Positions 53,515 through 62,441 of a stretch of DNA of 64,000 nt are shown here, one piece after another (the first letter of the stretch is position 1; each line of letters opens with the position of its first letter). The DNA comes from Pseudomonas viridiflava. GTDB lineage: Bacteria; Pseudomonadota; Gammaproteobacteria; Pseudomonadales; Pseudomonadaceae. The position numbers and the translations under genes were made by a program. The notes below the pieces were generated by a model. It saw only the letters and a program-made list of their open reading frames with translations. It was not told where the DNA came from and did no database searches. The stretch is from NCBI RefSeq assembly GCF_900590885.1, contig NZ_UUON01000050.1:682001-746000 (forward strand). Direction: 5' to 3'.

Positions 53515-54740
53515 CTGATGTGATGTTCTTTGTAGGCCTTCAAGGCCTTGAGCCGTTCGCGCTTCAAGGCCTCACCCAGCTGCGGGCCTTTGAAGCCCTT
53601 CTCCAGCAATGGCGCCACCGGCACTTCGCGGGCCGCCTTCGCTGCGCCGCGTAAATAATCCGCTTGTGGATAACTTCTTTGCTCCAGCCCCTTGCGGCCC
53701 CGCGCATCCATTTCGCAGCTCACCACAAACTCTTCAAAGCGCTGCGGCCGACGGTACACGTCAAAACTTTGCAGCAACTCCAGCAGTGTCGAGGCTTTCA
53801 GCTCCAGGGCGCGATGGCCATGGGTGTGGTATTGGCCAACCAGCAGCGCCAGTTCCTGGCAATCCTTGGGGACCTTGAAGCGCTCGTTCACCGCTTTGAT
53901 CAACTCCAGGCCCCGGTGCTCATGGGCAATATGCTGTGGCAACTTATCCACAGGCGTCAGGCCCTTGCCCAGGTCGTGCAGCAGGCAAGCCCAGCGCACG
54001 GTCAGTGGTTGTTTATGCAGCGCGGCCTGTTCGAGCACGCTCAAGGTGTGCACGCCGGTGTCGATTTCGGGGTGGTGGGCGGCGGGCTGCGGCACGCCAA
54101 ACAGGGCGTTCACTTCCGGCATCAGGGTTTTCAGTGCGTCGCAGTCGCGCAGTACCTGGATAAACACCTGTGGCTGATCTTCCATCAGCGCGCGGGAGAT
54201 TTCTTTCCAGCTGCGTTCCGGCGTGAGGGCTTGCAGCTCGCCGGATTCGCTGAGTTGACGCATCAGCTCCAGGGTCTCGGGGGCTACGGTGAAACCCAAG
54301 TGCGCATAACGCGCGGCAAAACGTGCAACACGTAGCACACGCAGGGGATCTTCGGCGAACGCGGGGGAAACGTGACGCAAAATGCGGGCTTCAAGGTCAC
54401 GCTGGCCGTGATACGGGTCGGTCAGATTGCCGTCGTCGTCTTGCGCCATGGCGTTGATCGTCAGGTCGCGACGGATCAAGTCTTCTTCCAGGGTGACCTC
54501 GGGGCTGGCATGGAACACAAAGCCGCCGTAGCCGCGGCCGCTCTTGCGCTCGGTGCGGGCCAGGGCGTACTCGTCGCCATTTTTGGGGTCGAGGAATACC
54601 GGGAAGTCAGAACCCACCGGCTTGTAGCCTCTGGCGAGCATCTCTTCAGTGGTTGCGCCAACGACCACGCGGTCGATGTCGGTCACCTCGATGCCCAGAA
54701 GGCGGTCGCGTACTGCGCCGCCGACTGTGTAGATTTTCAT
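53511..54740 (-). CDS. cca: CCA-adding tRNA nucleotidyltransferase with HD domain
   Basis: Multifunctional enzyme of 409 residues that repairs tRNA 3' ends. Nucleotidyltransferase core at the N-terminus (GGAVRDRLLGIEVTDIDRVVVG, metal Asp pair), NTP-selecting region RRDLTINAMAQD, and an HD phosphohydrolase domain (ACLLHDLGKGLTP, IAHEHRGLELI) from about 225. The HD domain marks the gamma-proteobacterial long form with phosphodiesterase activity. Two exact DnaA-box sequences occur within the gene (53665 and 53944). Confidence 0.97.
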   Translation of the reverse strand: MKIYTVGGAVRDRLLGIEVTDIDRVVVGATTEEMLARGYKPVGSDFPVFLDPKNGDEYALARTERKSGRGYGGFVFHASPEVTLEEDLIRRDLTINAMAQDDDGNLTDPYHGQRDLEARILRHVSPAFAEDPLRVLRVARFAARYAHLGFTVAPETLELMRQLSESGELQALTPERSWKEISRALMEDQPQVFIQVLRDCDALKTLMPEVNALFGVPQPAAHHPEIDTGVHTLSVLEQAALHKQPLTVRWACLLHDLGKGLTPVDKLPQHIAHEHRGLELIKAVNERFKVPKDCQELALLVGQYHTHGHRALELKASTLLELLQSFDVYRRPQRFEEFVVSCEMDARGRKGLEQRSYPQADYLRGAAKAAREVPVAPLLEKGFKGPQLGEALKRERLKALKAYKEHHIS

Positions 54741-54803
54741 GAAAAAGCCTCCGTTAGCGCCACAGGATAACGCCTGTGCCTGGCTAATGGAGGCTTTGCT
54801 GTT

Positions 54804-56369
54804 TCAGAGATGGACGACGGCCAGGTCCAGGCGGCCGTAGTCGTTGTCGTTGTGATCGCTGCGGGGCGGTACGTGGTGGGTTTTCATCACCTGGTCGCCC
54901 TGCAGGGTTTCCAGATGGATGTCGAACCCCCACAGTCGGTGCAGGTGCTTGAGCACTTCCTCGGTGGATTCGCCCAGGGGTTTGCGATCGTGCTGCTGGT
55001 GTCGCAGGGTCAGCGAGCGATCCCCACGCACGTCGATGCTGTAGATCTGCACATTGGGTTCGCGGTTGCCCAGGTTGTACTGCGCGGCCAGGGTTTCGCG
55101 GATGGTGCGGTAGCCAGGCTCGTCGTGGATCGCCGGTACCACCAGGTCGTCCTTGAGGTCGTCATCGAGGATGCTGAACAGCTTGAGGTCGCGAATCACC
55201 TGCGGTGACAGGTACTGCAGGATGAAGCTCTCGTCCTTGAAGCTGCTCATGGCGAACTTGATGGTCGACAGCCAATCGCTGCCGGCGATTTCCGGGAACC
55301 AGCGGCGGTCTTCTTCGGTGGGGTGTTCGCACATGCGCCGGATGTCGCGGTACATGGCAAAGCCTAATGCGTAAGGGTTGATGCCGTTGTAGTAGGGGCT
55401 GTCGAAACCTGGCTGGAACACCACGCTGGTGTGGGACGTGAGGAACTCCATCATGAAACCGTCGGTGACCAAGCCTTCGTCATACAGGTCGTTCATCAAG
55501 GTGTAGTGCCAGAACGTCGCCCAGCCTTCGTTCATCACCTGGGTCTGGCGCTGCGGGTAAAAGTACTGGGCGATCTTGCGCACGATGCGCACGATTTCGC
55601 GTTGCCAAGGCTCCAGCAGCGGCGCGTGTTTTTCCAGGAAGTACAAGATGTTTTCCTGAGGTTCGGCGGGGAAGCGCGCATTGTCCTTGTCGCTGTTCTT
55701 GCCGGTTTTCTTCGGAATGGTGCGCCACAGGTCGTTGATCTGCTTCTGCAGATGCTCCTCGCGCTCCTTCTGGCGCAGGCGTTCTTCCTCGGCGGAAATC
55801 GGATACGGGCGCTTGTAGCGGTCGACGCCGTAGTTCATCAGCGCATGGCAGGAGTCGAGCAGGTCTTCCACCGCGTCGATGCCGTGGCGCTCCTCGCACT
55901 GCATGATGTACTGCTTGGCGAACACCAGGTAATCGATGATCGAGCTGGCATCGGTCCAGGTGCGGAACAGGTAATTGCCCTTGAAAAAGCTGTTATGCCC
56001 GTAGCAGGCATGAGCCACCACCAGTGCCTGCATGCAGATGGTGTTTTCTTCCATCAGGTAGGCGATGCACGGGTCGGAGTTGATCACGATCTCGTAGGCC
56101 AGGCCCATCTGCCCGCGGGTGTAGGATTTTTCGGTGCTGAGGAAGTGTTTGCCGTAGGACCAATGGTGGTAGCCCAAGGGCATGCCGACGGAGGCGTAGG
56201 CGTCCATCATCTGTTCGGCGGTGATCACTTCGATCTGGTTAGGGTAGGTGTCCAGGGCATAGCCCGCCGCGATGCGGCTGATTTCCCGGTCATAGGCCTG
56301 GATCAGTTCAAAGGTCCACTCGGACCCCGTGGAAATGGGTTGGCGCTTTTGCTCTTTTTTGGCGGTCAT
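54804..56369 (-). CDS. SpoVR-family protein
   Basis: Cytosolic protein of 521 residues of the SpoVR/YcgB family (EWTFELIQAYDREISRIAAGYALDTYPNQIEVI, HACYGHNSFFKGNYLFRTWT, NEGWATFWHYTLMNDLYDEG). The HxxxH-like and Glu-rich segments suggest a metal site, but no reaction is established. It is co-translated with the upstream DUF444 gene (4-base overlap) and follows prkA, the widespread prkA-yeaH-ycgB set. Despite the name it has nothing to do with spores here; it is a stationary-phase/stress module. Confidence 0.96.
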   Translation of the reverse strand: MTAKKEQKRQPISTGSEWTFELIQAYDREISRIAAGYALDTYPNQIEVITAEQMMDAYASVGMPLGYHHWSYGKHFLSTEKSYTRGQMGLAYEIVINSDPCIAYLMEENTICMQALVVAHACYGHNSFFKGNYLFRTWTDASSIIDYLVFAKQYIMQCEERHGIDAVEDLLDSCHALMNYGVDRYKRPYPISAEEERLRQKEREEHLQKQINDLWRTIPKKTGKNSDKDNARFPAEPQENILYFLEKHAPLLEPWQREIVRIVRKIAQYFYPQRQTQVMNEGWATFWHYTLMNDLYDEGLVTDGFMMEFLTSHTSVVFQPGFDSPYYNGINPYALGFAMYRDIRRMCEHPTEEDRRWFPEIAGSDWLSTIKFAMSSFKDESFILQYLSPQVIRDLKLFSILDDDLKDDLVVPAIHDEPGYRTIRETLAAQYNLGNREPNVQIYSIDVRGDRSLTLRHQQHDRKPLGESTEEVLKHLHRLWGFDIHLETLQGDQVMKTHHVPPRSDHNDNDYGRLDLAVVHL

Positions 56370-57637
56370 GTCACTAACCTGCGCTGGAAGAGTTCACGGA
56401 AGACCGGGTAGATGTCGCCGGCCGAGACCAGTTGCTGTTGGGCGAAGGTATCGGCAAAGGCTTCGCCGATACGCTCGTATTCGAACCACAGGGCCTGGTG
56501 CTCACGGGGGGTGATTTCGACGTAGGTGTAGTACTGCACAAACGGCATGATCTGGTTGATCAAAATGTCGCGGCAGATCGGCGAGTCGTCATTCCAGTTA
56601 TCGCCGTCGGAGGCCTGGGCCGCGTAGATGTTCCACTCGTTGGCCGGGTAGCGCTCGGCCATGATCTCCTGCATCAGCTTTAAGGCGCTGGAGACAATGG
56701 TGCCGCCGGTTTCCCGTGAATAGAAGAACTCCTCCTCGTCCACCTCCCGCGCGCTGGTGTGATGGCGGATGAATACGACGTCGATCTTGTCGTAGTTCCG
56801 CTTCAGGAACAGATACAGCAGGATAAAGAAGCGCTTGGCAATGTCCTTGGTGGCCTGGGTCATCGAGCCCGACACGTCCATCAGGCAGAACATCACCGCC
56901 TTGGAGCTGGGGTTGGGTTGCTTGACCAGCAGGTTGTATTTCAAGTCGAAGGTGTCAAGGAACGGCACGCGGTGAATGCGCGCGCTGAGTTTTTCGATTT
57001 CTGCCTCGATTTGCTGGATATCGCCGAAGTTGTCTGGTTCTTCGCGCTTCAAGCGCGCCAACTCTTCCTTGGCTTCCTTCAGTTTGGCGCGGCTGCTGCC
57101 CGACAGCGCGATACGCCGCGCGTGGGCCGAGCGCAGGGTGCGGATGATGTTGATGCGGGACGGGTTGCCCTCGTTGCTAATCCCGGCACGCACGGTCTTG
57201 AAGGTGTCGGTGCCGGTCAGGTTGCGTTTGACCAGGTTGGGCAGCTCCAGGTCTTCGAACATGAACTCGAGGAATTCTTCCTGGGTGATCTGGAACACGA
57301 ACTCATCCATTCCCTCGCCGGAGTTGCCGGCCTTGCCCGGGCCCTTGCCGCCGCCTCCGCCTTGGGGGCGCTGGATATGTTCGCCGGTGGTGAATTCCTT
57401 GTTGCCCGGGTGCACGACGGTCTGTTTGCCACCCCGGCCGTGGTGCAGCACCGGTTCGTCGATGTCGCGTCCGGGAATGCTGATTTGTTCGCCATGCTCC
57501 ATATCGGTGATGGAGCGGCGGCTGACGGCCTCTTCAACCGCCTTTTTGATGTGGTCACGGTAACGCCGCAGGAAACGCTGGCGGTTTACCGTGCTCTTGT
57601 TCTTGCCATTGAGGCGTCGGTCGATCACATAGCTCAT
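56366..57637 (-). CDS. YeaH-family protein (DUF444, VWA-like)
   Basis: Protein of 423 residues with a von Willebrand A-like domain whose MIDAS motif is DVSGSM (in VMFCLMDVSGSMTQATKD). A Gly-rich linker (GGGGGKGPGKAGNSGEG) lies near 95-115. ATG at 57637 is the family start MSYVIDRRLNGKNKS. It probably works with PrkA: AAA-type ATPases are commonly paired with VWA proteins. Second gene of the operon. Confidence 0.95.
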   Translation of the reverse strand: MSYVIDRRLNGKNKSTVNRQRFLRRYRDHIKKAVEEAVSRRSITDMEHGEQISIPGRDIDEPVLHHGRGGKQTVVHPGNKEFTTGEHIQRPQGGGGGKGPGKAGNSGEGMDEFVFQITQEEFLEFMFEDLELPNLVKRNLTGTDTFKTVRAGISNEGNPSRINIIRTLRSAHARRIALSGSSRAKLKEAKEELARLKREEPDNFGDIQQIEAEIEKLSARIHRVPFLDTFDLKYNLLVKQPNPSSKAVMFCLMDVSGSMTQATKDIAKRFFILLYLFLKRNYDKIDVVFIRHHTSAREVDEEEFFYSRETGGTIVSSALKLMQEIMAERYPANEWNIYAAQASDGDNWNDDSPICRDILINQIMPFVQYYTYVEITPREHQALWFEYERIGEAFADTFAQQQLVSAGDIYPVFRELFQRRLVT

Positions 57638-57644
57638 GGGGAGC

Positions 57645-57725
57645 CCTCCGGGCAGCTTCACGTTACAAGCTTCAAGCCGCGAGCTGGAAGCTTAGAGACA
57701 AGCGGTCAGCTGCCAGGCCAGCGGC
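57645..57725. repeat. possible GCTTCAAGC-type intergenic repeat
   Basis: GCTTCACGTTACAAGCTTCAAG...GAGCTGGAAGCTTAG contains imperfect inverted AAGCTT units of a kind often scattered between Pseudomonas genes. It occurs only once here, between prkA and the DUF444 gene. Confidence 0.35.
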
Positions 57726-57750
57726 CCGGCAGCCCACGCCTGTCGCTGCC

Positions 57751-59673
57751 TTACTGTGATTTACGAACCCGCAGGTACCACTCGGAGAGCAGCCGTACCT
57801 GTTTGTCGGTGTAGCCACGCTCGACCATTCGTGTGACGAAGTCGTTGTGTTTTTGCTGATCCTCCTTGCTGGCCTTGGCGTTGAAGCTGATGACCGGCAG
57901 CAGATCCTCGGTGTTGGAGAACATTTTCTTCTCGATAACCACCCGCAGCTTCTCGTAGCTGAGCCAGGTAGGGTTCTTGCCGTTGTTGTTGGCGCGGGCG
58001 CGCAGCACGAAGTTGACGATCTCGTTGCGGAAATCCTTCGGATTGCTGATGCCGGCAGGTTTTTCGATTTTCTCCAGTTCCTCGTTGAGGGCCACGCGGT
58101 TGAGGATCTCGCCGGTTTCCGGGTCGCGGTATTCCTGGTCCTGGATCCAGAAGTCGGCGTACAGCACGTAGCGGTCGAAGATGTTCTGACCGTACTCGCT
58201 GTAGGACTCCAGGTACGCGGTCTGGATTTCCTTGCCGATAAACTCGATGTAGCGCGGCGCCAGGTACTCTTTGAGGAAGCGCAGGTAGCGCTCGCGGGTT
58301 TCGGCCTGGAACTGCTCCTGTTCGATCTGCTGTTCCAACACGTAGAGCAGGTGCACCGGGTTGGCGGCGATTTCGTGGGGGTCGAAGTTGAAGACCTTGG
58401 ACAGGATCTTGAACGCGAAACGCGTCGACAGGCCGTTCATGCCCTCATCCACACCGGCGGTGTCGCGGTATTCCTGGATCGACTTGGCCTTGGGATCGGT
58501 GTCCTTGAGGTTCTCGCCGTCATACACACGCATCTTCGAATAGATATTCGAGTTCTCCGGCTCCTTGAGGCGCGACAGCACGGTGAACTGGGCCAGCATC
58601 TTCAAGGTGTCGGGTGCGCAATGGGCCTTGGCCAGGGAGCTGTTGAACAGCAGCTTGTCGTAAATCTTGATTTCATCGCTGACCCGCAGGCAGTACGGCA
58701 CCTTGACGATGTAGATCCGGTCGATGAAGGCTTCGTTGTTTTTGTTGTTGCGGAAGGTATGCCACTCCGATTCGTTGGAGTGGGCCAGCAGGATCCCGGT
58801 GAACGGAATCGCGCCCAGGCCTTCGGTACTGTTGTAGTTGCCTTCCTGGGTGGCGGTCAGCAGTGGGTGCAGCACCTTGATCGGCGCCTTGAACATCTCG
58901 ACGAATTCCATTAGGCCCTGGTTGGCCCGGCACAGCGCGCCCGAGTAGCTGTAGGCGTCGGCGTCGTTCTGCGGGAATTCTTCGAGTTTGCGGATATCGA
59001 CCTTGCCCACCAGCGCCGAAATATCCTGGTTGTTCTCGTCCCCGGGCTCGGTCTTGGCCACGCCGATCTGGTTGAGGATCGACGGGTAGAGCTTGACCAC
59101 GCGGAACTGGCTGATATCACCGCCGAACTCGGCCAGGCGCTTGGTGGCCCAGGGCGACATGATGGTGTTGAGGTAGCGCCGGGGGATGCCGAAGTCTTCT
59201 TCGAGAATCGCGCCATCTTCCGTGGCGTTGAACAGGCCCAAAGGCGATTCGAATACAGGTGAGCCCTTGATGGCGTAGAAGGGCACCTTCTCGATCAGTT
59301 GTTTGAGTTTTTCGGCCAGGGACGATTTACCGCCGCCGACGGGGCCGAGCAGGTAGAGGATCTGTTTCTTCTCTTCCAGGCCTTGGGCGGCATGGCGGAA
59401 GTAGGAGACGATCTGGTCAATGCATTCTTCCATTCCGTGGAAGTCTTCAAAGGCCGGGTAGCGACGGATCACCTTGTTGGAGAATATTCGCGACAGGCGC
59501 GAGTTATTCGCGGTTTCCACCAGCTCCGGCTCGCCAATCGCCAGGAGCAGGCGTTCGGCGGCAGACGCGTAGGTGCTGCGGTCCTGCTTGCACAGCTCAA
59601 GATACTCTTGCAGCGTGAGTTCTTCCTGCTGTGTGGACGCGAAGCGTTGTTGGAAGTGGCTAAAGATACTCAT
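57751..59673 (-). CDS. prkA: PrkA serine protein kinase/AAA protein
   Basis: Protein of 640 residues, the standard length. The N-terminal PrkA AAA region has a Walker A at 110-118 (GPVGGGKSSLAEKL), and the C-terminal part resembles protein kinases (YeaG in E. coli, induced by nitrogen starvation). ATG at 59673 is chosen (MSIFSHFQQRF); the longer frame has no better site. First gene of the three-gene operon, with a 285-base upstream region likely holding the promoter. Substrates are unknown. Confidence 0.97.
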   Translation of the reverse strand: MSIFSHFQQRFASTQQEELTLQEYLELCKQDRSTYASAAERLLLAIGEPELVETANNSRLSRIFSNKVIRRYPAFEDFHGMEECIDQIVSYFRHAAQGLEEKKQILYLLGPVGGGKSSLAEKLKQLIEKVPFYAIKGSPVFESPLGLFNATEDGAILEEDFGIPRRYLNTIMSPWATKRLAEFGGDISQFRVVKLYPSILNQIGVAKTEPGDENNQDISALVGKVDIRKLEEFPQNDADAYSYSGALCRANQGLMEFVEMFKAPIKVLHPLLTATQEGNYNSTEGLGAIPFTGILLAHSNESEWHTFRNNKNNEAFIDRIYIVKVPYCLRVSDEIKIYDKLLFNSSLAKAHCAPDTLKMLAQFTVLSRLKEPENSNIYSKMRVYDGENLKDTDPKAKSIQEYRDTAGVDEGMNGLSTRFAFKILSKVFNFDPHEIAANPVHLLYVLEQQIEQEQFQAETRERYLRFLKEYLAPRYIEFIGKEIQTAYLESYSEYGQNIFDRYVLYADFWIQDQEYRDPETGEILNRVALNEELEKIEKPAGISNPKDFRNEIVNFVLRARANNNGKNPTWLSYEKLRVVIEKKMFSNTEDLLPVISFNAKASKEDQQKHNDFVTRMVERGYTDKQVRLLSEWYLRVRKSQ

Positions 59674-59894
59674 GACGTCGTCACCTCGCTCGATACGTGG
59701 AGCCGACGCCGGATCAATCAGTCGATGCTGGCAGACATTGACGTACGCCAATGGCCGTTTTCCCCCCAGAACACCCTGAAACGCTACCGATGACCCGCAC
59801 GCCGGTGTACCGGCTCTCCCCTGATTCGGATGGCCTGCGCTTAAGGATAGTTCGGAATCGGGGAGGTCAAGGCGCGATGCGTAATTAGTTTGGC

Positions 59895-59919
59895 CGCGCC
59901 GTTCGTCAGAAACGGCGCG
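59895..59919. other. strong hairpin downstream of glpE
   Basis: CGCGCCGTT, 7 bases, AACGGCGCG. It has no T run on the glpE strand, so it is either an RNA-stabilising 3' structure or part of the prkA control region. Confidence 0.5.
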
Positions 59920-59958
59920 AGCCCAAGCGTCACGCGGGGTAGCGGGGTGTGAAAAAAA

Positions 59959-60288
59959 TTATTGCGAATCGCCCGAGGCAATTTCTGCAGGATAGGTCGT
60001 ACGCCACAGCTCAAAGCCGCCGTCCAGGCTATAGACGTCGGAGAAGCCCTGGCTGATCAGGTAGGCCGCCGCGCTCTGGCTGGAGTTGCCGTGATAGCAG
60101 GCCACGATCAGCGGTGCGTCGAGGTCGGCGGCGCGGATGAAGTCGGCAATGTTGACGTTGTCCAGGTGCTTGGCACCGGCGATGTGAGCCGCTGCATAAG
60201 TGGGCTGGTCGCGGATATCGACCACCACCGCGCCTTGCTCGCGCAGGGCCTGGGCTTGTTCGGGAGGGATACGTTTGAATTCGCTCAT
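59959..60288 (-). CDS. glpE: thiosulfate sulfurtransferase GlpE
   Basis: Single-domain rhodanese of 109 residues that transfers sulfur from thiosulfate to cyanide or thioredoxin. The catalytic Cys64 lies in VACYHGNSSQSAAAYL, a 6-residue loop of the GlpE type. It follows apaH by 9 bases, ending the apaG-apaH-glpE string; this neighbour is usual in pseudomonads. Confidence 0.95.
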   Translation of the reverse strand: MSEFKRIPPEQAQALREQGAVVVDIRDQPTYAAAHIAGAKHLDNVNIADFIRAADLDAPLIVACYHGNSSQSAAAYLISQGFSDVYSLDGGFELWRTTYPAEIASGDSQ

Positions 60289-60297
60289 GGCGGGCTC

Positions 60298-61146
60298 CTA
60301 TGGCTTGGCGGCCGGCGGTGTAACGGGGGCGGGGGATTCACACTGGCAGCTGTGGCGCTCGCCGGTGTCGATGTTCATCAGGGTCATGGCGCCGCCCCAC
60401 ACGCAACCGGTGTCGAGGGCGAATACGCCAGGCTCGTCGCACTTGCCTTCGAGGGCTGCCCAATGGCCGAAGATGATCTTCGTGTCACGGGTCTTGCGCT
60501 CTTTATGCGCGAACCAGGGTTTGTAGCCGGGCAGGGCGGTGTCGGCGCCTTCCTTGCTCTTGAGGTCGAGCTTGCCCTCGGCGGTGCAGAAGCGCATCCG
60601 CGTGAAGTAGTTGGTGATCACCCGCAGGCGCGTGACGCCGGTGAGGTCGTTGTCCCACTTCACTGGTTCGTTGCCGTACATGCCGTCGAGGTAGGCGGTG
60701 TACAGATTGTCGTCGGCCAAGGCGCTCTCGACTTCGGCAGCGCACTTGAGGGCTTTCTTCAGCGTCCACTGGGGTGGGAGGCCGGCATGCACCAGCGCCA
60801 TGTTGCGGCGCTCATCGTAGTGCATGATTTTTTGCCGGCGCAGCCAGTCGAGCAACTCGGCGCGGTCGGGCGCTTCAAGGATTTCGCGCAGGGTATCGCC
60901 CTTTTTCAGACGCTCTATGTTGTTGCCGGCGGCCAGCAGGTGCAGGTCGTGGTTGCCCAGTACGCACACCAGGGAGTCGCGCAGGCTGTAGAGATAGCGC
61001 AGGGTTTCCAGCGAGGCGGGGCCACGGTTGACCAAGTCACCGACCAGCCACAGGCGATCATGCGCCGGGTCGAAGGCCACGCGCTCCAGCAGGCATTTGA
61101 GGGGTTCCAGGCAGCCTTGCAGGTCGCCGACCGCGTAGGTCGCCAT
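60298..61146 (-). CDS. apaH: symmetrical bis(5'-nucleosyl)-tetraphosphatase
   Basis: Metallophosphoesterase of 282 residues that splits Ap4A to two ADP and can remove Np4 caps from RNA. Motifs GDLQGC, GDLVNRGP and GNHDLHL give the two-metal site, with the His of LVHAGLPPQW. It overlaps or abuts the apaG stop at one base (61146). Part of the surA-pdxA-rsmA-apaG-apaH stress/maintenance operon. Confidence 0.98.
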   Translation of the reverse strand: MATYAVGDLQGCLEPLKCLLERVAFDPAHDRLWLVGDLVNRGPASLETLRYLYSLRDSLVCVLGNHDLHLLAAGNNIERLKKGDTLREILEAPDRAELLDWLRRQKIMHYDERRNMALVHAGLPPQWTLKKALKCAAEVESALADDNLYTAYLDGMYGNEPVKWDNDLTGVTRLRVITNYFTRMRFCTAEGKLDLKSKEGADTALPGYKPWFAHKERKTRDTKIIFGHWAALEGKCDEPGVFALDTGCVWGGAMTLMNIDTGERHSCQCESPAPVTPPAAKP

Positions 61147-61526
61147 CAGTGCAGGGACCCCGGCACGGCGAGGCGGAAGGGCGCGATCACGGCGTCGAAC
61201 AGTTGGCCGTCTGTGGCTTTCATCTGATACGAGCCTTGCATGGTGCCGACCTTGGAGGTCATCACCGTGCCGCTGCTGTAGGTGTGGCTGGCGCCAATGT
61301 CGATCAGGGGTTGCTGGCCGACCACACCTGCGCCGCGAACTTCCTCGACCTGGCCGTCACCGTCGGTGATCACCCAATGGCGTGACAGCAGCTTGGCCGG
61401 CACCAGCCCGTTGTTTTTCACCGTGATGGTGTAGGCAAAGGCGAAGCGGTTCTGTTCAGGTTGCGATTGGTCCGCCAGGAAGCGGGTGACGACGCTGACG
61501 TCGATCTGGTAGCGAGGATCGGACAT
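61146..61526 (-). CDS. apaG: ApaG (Co2+/Mg2+ efflux-associated FN3-like protein)
   Basis: Beta-sandwich protein of 126 residues (YQIDVSVVTRFLADQSQPEQNRFAFAYTITV, GVVGQQPLIDIGASHTYSSG). The role is uncertain; mutants elsewhere have altered divalent-metal tolerance. It is between rsmA and apaH, as in E. coli. Confidence 0.96.
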   Translation of the reverse strand: MSDPRYQIDVSVVTRFLADQSQPEQNRFAFAYTITVKNNGLVPAKLLSRHWVITDGDGQVEEVRGAGVVGQQPLIDIGASHTYSSGTVMTSKVGTMQGSYQMKATDGQLFDAVIAPFRLAVPGSLH

Positions 61527-61628
61527 GCAAGAGGCCTTAAAAGCAAAAGCGGAGGACAGCAGATGCGGATCAGTCTAGGCCAATAGGTGGGCACTAGGCC
61601 AGACATGTGTCTGGCCATGCCCGGGGCC

Positions 61629-62441
61629 TCAGTCGGCGGCTGGGGCCGGCTGGATGGCAAGCTGGTCGGCCAGGCGCACGAAGGCGGCCAGGTCCAACTG
61701 CTCGGGGCGCAGGCTGCCGTCGACGCCGGCGGCTTCGATCTCGGCGTTGCTCAGCAGCGCCTTGAGGGTGTTGCGCAGGGTCTTGCGGCGCTGGTTGAAG
61801 GCTTCGCGCACTACGCGCTCCAGCAGCTTGTGGTCCTTGGCGGGGTGCGGCAGCACCGCGTGCGGCACCAGGCGCACGATGGCCGAGTCGACCTTCGGCG
61901 GCGGGTTGAACGCGCCAGGGCCGACGTTGAACAGGTGTTCGACGCGGCAGTGGTACTGAACCATGATCGACAGGCGACCCCAGTCACCGCCACCCGGGCC
62001 GGCGGCCAGGCGCTCTACCACTTCTTTTTGCAGCATGAAGTGCATGTCGCGGATGATCCCGGCGTTGTTCAGCAGGTGAAAAATCAGCGGCGTAGAGATG
62101 TTGTAGGGCAGGTTGCCCACAACCCGCAGGCTGTTGGGCGCGGCATTGAGGCTGTTGAAGTCGAACTTCAGCGCATCGCCCTGGTGCAGGTTGAAGTTGG
62201 GCATACCGGCGAATTGCTGGTTGAGGATCGGGATCAGGTCCTTGTCCAGCTCCACCACGTCCAGCTGGCCGCCACTCTTGAGCAGGCCTTGGGTCAGCGC
62301 GCCCTGGCCCGGGCCGATTTCCAGCAGGCGGTCTTCGGGCTTGGCATGGATGGAGCGCAGGATGCGGTCGATCACGCCAGCGTCGTGCAGGAAGTTTTGC
62401 CCGAAGCGCTTGCGCGCCCGGTGTTGGTAATGCTCGGTCAT
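61629..62441 (-). CDS. rsmA: 16S rRNA dimethyladenosine transferase (KsgA)
   Basis: Methyltransferase of 270 residues that makes m6-2A1518/1519 late in 30S assembly. The SAM motif is LEIGPGQGALTQGLL and the catalytic NLPYNIS motif is intact. It overlaps pdxA by 4 bases. The symbol is the rRNA enzyme, not the RNA-binding RsmA controlled by rsmY. Confidence 0.98.
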   Translation of the reverse strand: MTEHYQHRARKRFGQNFLHDAGVIDRILRSIHAKPEDRLLEIGPGQGALTQGLLKSGGQLDVVELDKDLIPILNQQFAGMPNFNLHQGDALKFDFNSLNAAPNSLRVVGNLPYNISTPLIFHLLNNAGIIRDMHFMLQKEVVERLAAGPGGGDWGRLSIMVQYHCRVEHLFNVGPGAFNPPPKVDSAIVRLVPHAVLPHPAKDHKLLERVVREAFNQRRKTLRNTLKALLSNAEIEAAGVDGSLRPEQLDLAAFVRLADQLAIQPAPAAD

